Shown: positions 57,433 through 64,000 of the stretch, in pieces
Layout of the letters: the number at the start of each line of letters is the position of its first letter
Numbering within the stretch: the stretch's first letter is position 1
DNA from: Acidovorax sp. A1169
GTDB lineage: Bacteria; Pseudomonadota; Gammaproteobacteria; Burkholderiales; Burkholderiaceae_C
DNA: 64,000 nt
Direction: 5' to 3'
Assembly (NCBI RefSeq): GCF_030704685.1
Contig: NZ_JAUZDX010000002.1
Span: 310,001 to 374,000 of the forward strand
Notes under the pieces: generated by a model
The model's database searches: none
Told to the model about the DNA's origin: nothing
What the model saw: the letters and a program-made list of their open reading frames with translations, nothing else
Made by a program: the position numbers and the translations under genes

Positions 57433-59301
57433 TCACCCTGCGTCGGCAAGGTACACATACAGCCGGTTGCGCCCCATGGTCTTGGCCTGGTACATCGCGT
57501 TGTCGGCCTGGCGCAGCACCTCGTCCACCGTCTGGGTATGGCCGGACACCAAGCTCACCCCGATGCTGGCTTCGCATTGGTAGGGCTCGCCTGCAAGCGC
57601 GTACGGTTCGCGCAGCGCTGCCAGCATGTTTTCGCCCACGGCCCGTGCCTTGGCCGTGGCCTCGGGGGCTTCCTTGCCCAGGCTTTGCAGCAGCACGACG
57701 AACTCGTCCCCGCCCACGCGGGCCACGGTGTCCTGCTCGCGCACGCAGGTGCGCAGGCGCGTTGCCACCTCGCGCAGCAGCAGGTCGCCCATGGCGTGGC
57801 CCCGGCTGTCGTTCAGGGCCTTGAAGTGGTCCAGGTCCACGAACAGGGTGGCGGCGATCTGGCCGCTGCGGCTGCTGGCGGCCATCACCTGCTCCAGACG
57901 GTCGGTCAGCAGGCGCCGGTTGGGCAACTGGGTGAGGGTGTCGTACAGGGCCAGGTGGCGTGCCTCCTCCTCGGCGGCCTTGCGCCGGGAGATGTCGATG
58001 TCGATGCAGAACATCTCCGGCTCCTGGCCTGGCACATGCACATAGGCGTGGCTCGAAAACACGTCCACCGGTGAGCCATCCTTGCGCTTGAGACGCAGCT
58101 CCCCCGCGGGGATGGGCTCGCCCGAGCTGAACATGTGCGCGACCTGGGTCGTCACGGCATCGTGCATGGGGGCGGGGATGATCAGCTCCAGCAGGTTCCT
58201 GCCCAGAGCCTCCTGCTCGGTGTAGCCGTACAGTTCTTCCGACGCCTTGTTCCAGTACGTGGTGGTGCCGTCGGCCCGGTAGCCCTGCACCGACACCGAG
58301 GGGATGCCCAGCAGCAGCGAGCGAAAGCGCAGCTCCGATTCGTGCAGTGCCTGTTGTGCCTGCCAGCGCTCGGTGATGTCGCGCGCCAGAAAGAGGGCGG
58401 CTGCCTGCCCATCCACCTTCGTGCCCAGGGGCTGTGCCCGCCCTTCAAAGTACCGAATTCCCGATGCGGTGTACACCGTGTACTCGAGCTTGCGCGGCAC
58501 GCCCGAAGCCAGCGTGTCCTGCAGCAGCTGCACCAGCCGCTGCGCTTCGCTGGAGGGCAGTACATCGTGCATGCGCTGCCCGACACGCTGGGGGGCCCCA
58601 GCGGCATGCATGCCGTCGTTGCGCGAGAACAGCTCCATGCAGCGGCCGTTGCTGTCGAGCACCATCAGTGCATCGGGAATCGCCAGGGTGATGGCCCGCA
58701 GGCGGGCGGCACTGCCGGCCAGCGCGAAGTCGGTGGCCTGGCGCTGCTCCACGTCGCGCAGCAGCACGCCCAGCAGGGCGGTGGCTACCGGAAAGATCAT
58801 CAGGTAGGGGACGGCGACGGTGTCGTTGATGCGCGCCGCCACCTCGGCCGGCAGCCCCTGGAACAGCCCCACCACGGCCAGGTGCAGCAGCACGCCGAAG
58901 ACCAGCAGGGGCCAGATGCCCACGCCCAGGTGCCAGCGCTGGCGCGCATACCGGTAGGCCAGGCCGGCGGCCACGCAGGTGGTGATGGTCAGCACCCCGA
59001 TGAAGGCCCCTGCGCCACCCAGCCACAGCCGCCAGCCGGCCGCCATGGCCCCGGCCACCAGGGCCACCGTGGTGCCGCCGAACAGGCCCGCCATGCACAG
59101 CACCACCGAGCGTGCGTCGATGATGACGCCCGGGGCAATGGTCAGGGGCGAGAGCATGCCCACGATGCAGATGCCGCCAAACAGCAAGCCCGAGAACGCC
59201 TTGCCCACCCGTGGCTGCCTGCGCCACAGCCGCAAGTTGGCCCCGTGCAGAAAGCACAGCGCCAGCAGCAGGGCTGCGCCTTTGACCAGTTCGACGAACA
59301 A
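57433..59301 (-). CDS. diguanylate cyclase with LytS-type sensor and PAS domains
   Basis: A 622-residue protein started by TTG 59301, with GGGGAGG just upstream. Residues 1-180 have about five to six helices of the 5TMR-LYT sensor type (IAPGVIIDARSVVLCMAGLFGG). Two PAS domains follow (about 200-310 and 325-445), then GGDEF at about 450-615. The active-site VGGDEFVVL is intact, and REQD five residues before it is the inhibitory I-site. There is no EAL domain. It makes cyclic di-GMP, with product inhibition likely. Confidence 0.9.
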   Translation of the reverse strand: MFVELVKGAALLLALCFLHGANLRLWRRQPRVGKAFSGLLFGGICIVGMLSPLTIAPGVIIDARSVVLCMAGLFGGTTVALVAGAMAAGWRLWLGGAGAFIGVLTITTCVAAGLAYRYARQRWHLGVGIWPLLVFGVLLHLAVVGLFQGLPAEVAARINDTVAVPYLMIFPVATALLGVLLRDVEQRQATDFALAGSAARLRAITLAIPDALMVLDSNGRCMELFSRNDGMHAAGAPQRVGQRMHDVLPSSEAQRLVQLLQDTLASGVPRKLEYTVYTASGIRYFEGRAQPLGTKVDGQAAALFLARDITERWQAQQALHESELRFRSLLLGIPSVSVQGYRADGTTTYWNKASEELYGYTEQEALGRNLLELIIPAPMHDAVTTQVAHMFSSGEPIPAGELRLKRKDGSPVDVFSSHAYVHVPGQEPEMFCIDIDISRRKAAEEEARHLALYDTLTQLPNRRLLTDRLEQVMAASSRSGQIAATLFVDLDHFKALNDSRGHAMGDLLLREVATRLRTCVREQDTVARVGGDEFVVLLQSLGKEAPEATAKARAVGENMLAALREPYALAGEPYQCEASIGVSLVSGHTQTVDEVLRQADNAMYQAKTMGRNRLYVYLADAG

Positions 59302-59400
59302 GGAACCTCCCCGTAGCCTGTGGGCGACGTTCCATCATGTGGCAATTGCTGCCAGCGGTAAATGCAAATTTGGCCGGGTTTACTCCTCCCGGCGCCCCGA

Positions 59401-60801
59401 TCAGGTCAGCAGCGCCTGGGCGAACTCGCGCGCGTTGAAGGTTTCGAGGTCTTCGAGCTTTTCGCCCACACCGATGAAGTACACCGGGATCGGGCGCTCC
59501 TGCGCTATGGCGGCCAGCACGCCGCCCTTGGCGGTGCCGTCGAGCTTGGTGACGATGAGGCCGGTGAGCTGCAGCGCATCGTCGAAGGCGCGCACCTGGG
59601 CCAGGGCGTTCTGGCCAGTGTTGCCGTCGATCACCAGCAGCACCTCGTGCGGGGCGGTGGCGTCGGCCTTGGTCACCACGCGGCGGATCTTCTTGAGTTC
59701 TTCCATCAGGTGCAGCTGCGTGGGCAGGCGCCCGGCGGTATCGACCAGCACCACATCCTTGCCGCGGGCCTTGCCGGCCGTGACGGCGTCAAAGCTCACG
59801 GCGGCGGGATCACCGCCCTCCTGGCTGACGATTTCCACGGTGTTGCGGTCGGCCCAGACGCCGAGCTGCTCGCGCGCCGCTGCGCGGAAGGTGTCGGCCG
59901 CCGCCAGCAGCACGGCCGCACCCTCGCCAGACAGGTGCCTGGTCAGTTTGCCGATGGACGTGGTCTTGCCCGCGCCGTTGACCCCCGCCACCATGATCAC
60001 GGTGGGCGTGTACTGGCCGATGACCAGTGCTTTCTCCAGCGGGCGCAGCAGGTCGGTCAGCGCATCGGCCAGCAGGCCCTTGACCTGGGCCGGGTCGGTG
60101 GTCTTGCTGTCCTTGACGCGGCGCTTGAGGTCGGCCAGCAGGTGCTCTGTGGCCTTGACGCCGGTGTCGGCCATGAGCAGGGCCTCTTCCAACTCCTCGT
60201 ACAGCGCATCGTCGATCTGCGTGCCCGTGAAGACCGTGGCGATGCTGCTGCCGGTCTTGCGCAGGCCCAGCTTGAGTCGGTCCAGCCAGCCCTTGCGCTC
60301 GGCCACCACGGGGGGCGCAGGCACCGGGGCCACCACGGGCGGCGGTGCGGGAACCGGCGCCGGGGGGGGCACCACGGGGGCGGGGGGGGGCACGGGAGCC
60401 GCCACTGGGGCTGCAACCGGAGCTGGCGACGGGGGGGGCGGGGAGGCGGGGCCGGTCGGGGCCGGCGGCGGAGCAATGATTACGGGTGGTGTCCAGGGTG
60501 CCGGGGCCGCAGGCACTGGCGCTGCAGTGGGGGCGGGTGCAGGGGGTGGTGCGGGGGCCAGTACCGGTGCGATGGGCTGCGCTGGCGCGGGCTCCGCCTT
60601 CCCGCCAAAGGGATTGCGCAGCCAGCCCAGGCCGGGGATGGCCGGTGCCGGTGCGGGGGCCTGGGCCGGCTGCGGCGCAGGGGGCTCGGGCTGGGCCGCG
60701 GGTGAGTAAGCAGGTGCAGGGGCTCCGGGCGCGGCCACCGATGAGGGCTCATCGGCAGGGGCGGGCGAGGTGGGGGGCTTTTTCTTGAAAAAACTGAACA
60801 T
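59401..60801 (-). CDS. ftsY: signal recognition particle receptor FtsY
   Basis: A 466-residue GTPase from ATG 60801 (MFSFFKKKPP). The first 165 residues are a proline/alanine-rich linker. The N domain follows (GWLDRLKLGLRKTGSSIATVF, ELEEALLMADTGV), then the G domain: G1 GVNGAGKTTSIGKL, AADTFRAAAREQL, DTAGRLPTQ, TKLDGTAKGG, and the GVGEKLEDLETF end. It docks ribosome-SRP complexes at the membrane. The ATG at 60825 would leave only three bases to the divergent gene. Confidence 0.96.
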   Translation of the reverse strand: MFSFFKKKPPTSPAPADEPSSVAAPGAPAPAYSPAAQPEPPAPQPAQAPAPAPAIPGLGWLRNPFGGKAEPAPAQPIAPVLAPAPPPAPAPTAAPVPAAPAPWTPPVIIAPPPAPTGPASPPPPSPAPVAAPVAAPVPPPAPVVPPPAPVPAPPPVVAPVPAPPVVAERKGWLDRLKLGLRKTGSSIATVFTGTQIDDALYEELEEALLMADTGVKATEHLLADLKRRVKDSKTTDPAQVKGLLADALTDLLRPLEKALVIGQYTPTVIMVAGVNGAGKTTSIGKLTRHLSGEGAAVLLAAADTFRAAAREQLGVWADRNTVEIVSQEGGDPAAVSFDAVTAGKARGKDVVLVDTAGRLPTQLHLMEELKKIRRVVTKADATAPHEVLLVIDGNTGQNALAQVRAFDDALQLTGLIVTKLDGTAKGGVLAAIAQERPIPVYFIGVGEKLEDLETFNAREFAQALLT

Positions 60802-60828
60802 TGGCGGGTTCTTAGAATCAGCCATTCT

Positions 60829-62307
60829 ATGAAACGCGCTTTCACCCTACTGGGCCTGCTGGCCTGCCTCGGCGCCGGAGCCACCACAACCGTGGTTTCT
60901 CCGGCATCCCTTCCATCGTCTGCAGCGGGTGGGGCCGTCGCGGCGCCGCCCGGGCCGGGAGGTGCGGGGCCGCGTGCCACGGCCTCCGGCGCGCAGCAAT
61001 TCACGCTCGCCAACGGCATGCAGCTCATTGTGCAACCCGACCACCGGGCCCCCACGGCGGTGCACATGGTCTGGGTGCGGGTGGGCTCCATGGACGAGGT
61101 GGACGGCACCTCGGGCGTGGCCCACGTGCTCGAGCACATGATGTTCAAGGGTTCCAAGACCGTGCCGCCGGGCGACTTCTCACGCCGCGTGGCGGCCCTG
61201 GGCGGGCGCGAGAACGCCTTCACCAGCCGCGACTACACTGGCTACTACCAGCAGATCCCGGCCAACCGGCTGGAGGACGTGATGCGCCTGGAATCTGACC
61301 GCTTTGCCCACAACCAGTGGCCCGACGAAGAGTTCAAGAAGGAAATCGAGGTGGTCAAGGAGGAGCGGCGCATGCGCACCGAAGACCAGCCACGTGCCGT
61401 TCTGGCCGAGCAGCTGTTTGCCGCCACCTTCACCGCCGCCCCCTACCGCCGCCCCATCGTGGGCTGGATGAGTGACCTTGATGCCATGACGCCGGACGAC
61501 GTGCGCGCCTTCCACCGCCAGTGGTACACCCCGACCAATGCTGCGGTTGTGGTGGCCGGCGACGTGGATGTGGCCAAGGTTCGTGCCCTGGCCGAAAAAT
61601 ACTACGGCAAGCTGCCCACGCATGTGCTGCCCGTGCGCAAGCCGCGCACCGAGCCGGCCCAGCAGGGGCTGCGCCGCATTGCGGTGAAGGCGCCTGCCGA
61701 GCAGGCCTACGTGGCCCTGGCCTTTCGCGTGCCGGCGCTGGAGCGCCTGCAGGACCTGCAGGAGCCCGACCGCGATGCGCTGGCCCTGCTGATGCTGTCC
61801 GCCGTGTTCAGCGGCTATGACGGTGCGCGCCTGGAGCGCGCCCTGAGCCAGGGTGAGAACCGTGTTGCCGACAGCGTGGGCAGTTCGGCCATGGTGACCG
61901 GGCGCGGACCGGCGCTGTTCATGTTCACCGGGGTTCCCACGGGCGGCAAGACGGCCCAGCAGGTGGAAGACGGCCTGCGCGCCGAAGTGGCGCGCGTGGC
62001 GCGCGAGGGCGTGAGCCAGGCCGAGCTGGAGCGCGTGAAGACGCAGTGGATCGCCTCCACCGTCTATGAGCGCGACTCGGTCCACAGCCAGGCGCAGGAA
62101 CTGGGCGGCAACTGGGTGCAGGGCTTTCCGCTGGATGCGGAAGAGCGCCTGCTGGACCTGATGCGCACCGTGACGCCGGCCCAGGTGCAGGCCGTGGCCG
62201 CCAAATACTTCGGCGATGACCAGCTCACCGTGGCCACGCTGCTGCCGCAGCCGCTCGATACCCCCCGTCCCCGCCCGGCCCCCAAGGCCGGTGCTGCCCG
62301 CCACTGA
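60829..62307 (+). CDS. M16 family metallopeptidase, catalytic subunit
   Basis: A 492-residue periplasmic protease. Signal peptide to about GAGATT, then a low-complexity linker. The inverted zinc motif HVLEHMMFKGS gives HxxEH, with a distal glutamate in the ESDRFAHNQWPDEEFKKEIEVVKEERR stretch. The two-domain layout is that of pitrilysin-like peptidases of the YmxG/PqqL group. It pairs with the next gene, an inactive homologue. Divergent from ftsY. Confidence 0.93.
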   Translation: MKRAFTLLGLLACLGAGATTTVVSPASLPSSAAGGAVAAPPGPGGAGPRATASGAQQFTLANGMQLIVQPDHRAPTAVHMVWVRVGSMDEVDGTSGVAHVLEHMMFKGSKTVPPGDFSRRVAALGGRENAFTSRDYTGYYQQIPANRLEDVMRLESDRFAHNQWPDEEFKKEIEVVKEERRMRTEDQPRAVLAEQLFAATFTAAPYRRPIVGWMSDLDAMTPDDVRAFHRQWYTPTNAAVVVAGDVDVAKVRALAEKYYGKLPTHVLPVRKPRTEPAQQGLRRIAVKAPAEQAYVALAFRVPALERLQDLQEPDRDALALLMLSAVFSGYDGARLERALSQGENRVADSVGSSAMVTGRGPALFMFTGVPTGGKTAQQVEDGLRAEVARVAREGVSQAELERVKTQWIASTVYERDSVHSQAQELGGNWVQGFPLDAEERLLDLMRTVTPAQVQAVAAKYFGDDQLTVATLLPQPLDTPRPRPAPKAGAARH

Positions 62308-62327
62308 ACCCCTGGGGTCTCCCTCTC

Positions 62328-63674
62328 ATGATCAATTTCAAGAAACTGGCGGTCGGCACGTTACTGGCCAGCAGCAGCGCGCTGTTCTACTGCGGCTCCG
62401 CCTGGGCCCTGCTGCCCATCCAGCACTGGACAGAGCCCAACGGCGCCCGCGTATGGCTGGTGGAAAGCCCCGTCATCCCCATGGTGGACGTGCAAATCGA
62501 CTTCGATGCCGGCAGCCGCCGCGACCCGGTGGTACAGGCCGGCCTGGCCAGTGCCACGGCCTCCATGGCATCCAAGGGCGTCAAGGGCCAGGGCACTGAG
62601 CCCGCGCTCGACGAAAACGCGCTCGGCGAGGCCTGGGCCGACCTGGGCGCCAGTTTCGAAGCCGGCGCAGACAGCGACGCCATGCATTTTTCGCTGCGCT
62701 CGCTGACCGATCCGCCGCTGCTGGACAAGGCCGCGCGCCTGGCGGCGCGCCAGATCGCCGAGCCGAGCTGGCCGGCCGATATCTGGGCGCGCGACCGCGC
62801 CCGCTGGAGCGCGAGCATCAAGGAGTCGAACACCCGCCCTGCTACCGTGGCCGAAAGAGCCTTTAGTGCCGCTGTTTACGGCAGCCACGCCTACGGCGTG
62901 CGCACCACGGAAGAGACGCTGGCGCGCGTCAACATTGCAGACATGCAAGCCTTTCACGCCAATACCATCGTGGCCTGCCGCGCCAAGGTAAGCATCGTCG
63001 GCGCGGTCACACGGGCCCAGGCGCAGACGCTGGTTGCCACGCTGCTGGCGCGCCTGCCCGCAGCGGCGGCATGCGCACCGCTGCCCGCCGTTGGCGAGAT
63101 CGCCGCGCTGACCGCTCCCGAGGAAAAGAACATTCCCTTTGCCTCCGCGCAGGCGCATGTGCTGATCGGGCAGCCGGGCTTTGCGCGCCGCGATCCCGAT
63201 TTCATTGCGCTGCTGGTGGGCAACCACATCCTGGGCGGTGGCGGCTTCGTCTCGCGCCTGACCGAAGAGGTGCGTGAAAAACGCGGCCTGAGCTACAGCG
63301 TCTACAGCTACTTCGCGGGGGGGCTGCATGCCGGGGCCTTCACCATCGGTTTGCAGACGCGCCCCGACCAGGCGGCCCAGGCCGTGAAGGTCTCGCGCGA
63401 CGTGTTGGCCCGCTTCGTGGCCGAAGGCCCCACCGAGGCTGAGCTGCGCGCCGCCAAGGACAACCTGATCGGCGGCTTCGCGCTGCGCATCGACAGCAAC
63501 AAGAAGCTCTTGGGCAACGTGGCCAACATCGCCTGGAACGACCTGCCGCTCGACTACCTGGACCGCTGGACCGAGCGCGTTGACGCCCTCACCGTGGCCG
63601 ACATCCGCGCCGCCATGCAGCGCAAGCTGCAGCCTGAGCGCATGGTGACCGTGGTGGTGGGAGGCAAGCCATGA
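62328..63674 (+). CDS. M16 family peptidase homologue, non-catalytic
   Basis: A 448-residue paralogue. Signal peptide ends at about GSAWA. The matching place for HxxEH reads [11 protein letters not shown], so zinc ligands are absent. The C-terminal [37 protein letters not shown] is the M16 R/Y motif that helps bind substrate for the partner. An active/inactive pair mimics mitochondrial MPP beta/alpha. It follows the active subunit by 20 bp and overlaps rsmD by four. Confidence 0.92.
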   Translation: MINFKKLAVGTLLASSSALFYCGSAWALLPIQHWTEPNGARVWLVESPVIPMVDVQIDFDAGSRRDPVVQAGLASATASMASKGVKGQGTEPALDENALGEAWADLGASFEAGADSDAMHFSLRSLTDPPLLDKAARLAARQIAEPSWPADIWARDRARWSASIKESNTRPATVAERAFSAAVYGSHAYGVRTTEETLARVNIADMQAFHANTIVACRAKVSIVGAVTRAQAQTLVATLLARLPAAAACAPLPAVGEIAALTAPEEKNIPFASAQAHVLIGQPGFARRDPDFIALLVGNHILGGGGFVSRLTEEVREKRGLSYSVYSYFAGGLHAGAFTIGLQTRPDQAAQAVKVSRDVLARFVAEGPTEAELRAAKDNLIGGFALRIDSNKKLLGNVANIAWNDLPLDYLDRWTERVDALTVADIRAAMQRKLQPERMVTVVVGGKP

Positions 63675-64000
63675 GCCGCTCCATACTGCGCACGGGCGCC
63701 ATCAGCGCAGAGATCCGCAAGGCCCAGGCTGCAGCCGCTGTCGCGCCCGCTGCCAAGAACGCCAAGAAAGGCGCTGCCACCAAGGACAAGGCGGCCGCTG
63801 CGGCTGCGCCCAAGGGTGCGGGCGAAATCCGCATCATTGGCGGGCAATGGAAGCGCACCCGCCTGCCGGTGGCCCAGCGCCCGGGCCTGCGGCCCACGCC
63901 CGACCGTGTGCGCGAGACCCTGTTCAACTGGCTGGGCCAGGACCTGACGGGCTGGCGCTGCCTGGATGCCTTTGCCGGCACCGGCGCCCTGGGCCTGGAG
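63671..64000 (+). CDS. rsmD: 16S rRNA (guanine(966)-N(2))-methyltransferase, partial
   Basis: The first 110 residues; the gene runs off the window. After a low-complexity, lysine/alanine-rich N-terminus of about 50 residues comes [39 protein letters not shown], the RsmD opening, then the SAM motif [14 protein letters not shown]. The ATG overlaps the preceding stop (ATGA). The extra N-terminal stretch is longer than in enterobacterial RsmD. Confidence 0.92.
   Translation, partial: MSRSILRTGAISAEIRKAQAAAAVAPAAKNAKKGAATKDKAAAAAAPKGAGEIRIIGGQWKRTRLPVAQRPGLRPTPDRVRETLFNWLGQDLTGWRCLDAFAGTGALGLE

Noticed and set aside
1..64000. tRNA or rRNA genes
   Set aside because: No cloverleaf with TTCRANNC-type arm or rRNA-like sequence was noticed; a tRNAscan-SE run would settle it.

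Overview
The window is chromosomal DNA of a high-GC betaproteobacterium, most likely a member of the Comamonadaceae (Acidovorax-like). The evidence is gene content and order: the cytochrome oxidase block coxB-ctaD-ctaG-DUF2970-coxC-surf1-ctaA-ctaB-sco, an ftsY / M16 / M16 / rsmD neighbourhood, many LysR regulators, and Bug-type (TctC) solute-binding proteins. No rRNA, tRNA, complete insertion sequence, prophage or CRISPR array was seen.

Layout. Positions 1-2,470 are an accessory patch of small orphan genes. They include a DUF4279 protein, a zinc-ribbon-like protein and several overlapping or broken ORFs, and they look like an immunity-gene type neighbourhood. 2,470-4,706 holds a divergent MFS exporter and LysR regulator. 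4,839-7,869 is a minus-strand MoxR ATPase / membrane protein / GNAT / VWA operon. 7,979-9,626 has a dihaem cytochrome c, DUF1841 and a small membrane protein. 9,737-14,110 is the lower beta-ketoadipate pathway: pcaR diverges from pcaIJFD and the shared gap carries a PcaU-like operator. An SDR and a Bug protein follow to 16,033. 16,090-21,563 carries an SDR/LysR pair, a hydrolase, an adhesin-E-like lipoprotein-size protein, a LysR/LysE pair and a UPF0126 channel. 21,589-26,144 is a minus-strand iron-uptake operon (TonB receptor, PepSY protein, two membrane proteins).

26,599-27,693 is a markedly AT-rich orphan gene for a two-helix membrane protein, the clearest sign of foreign DNA here. A 20-bp inverted repeat pair lies directly downstream of it. 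27,924-34,219 holds a Kef-type antiporter, LysE exporter, orphan ParA, MaoC hydratase, LysR, trmL and comF. 34,275-45,143 holds a BioC-like methyltransferase, DUF2244 and the complete aa3/caa3-type cytochrome c oxidase structural and assembly set. A Bug protein and rpoH follow.

The rpoH promoter region carries a perfect CIRCE operator (9-bp arms, 9-bp spacer). This suggests that the HrcA repressor controls sigma-32. Downstream are a GlxA-type AraC regulator diverging from an isochorismatase-like hydrolase, a TIGR01777/DUF4166 pair, a sensor kinase with a sigma-54 activator, a LysR/SGNH-hydrolase pair, a TTG-initiated diguanylate cyclase, ftsY, two M16 proteases and the start of rsmD, which runs off the window.

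All functions are read from motifs and remembered family features. No database search was run.
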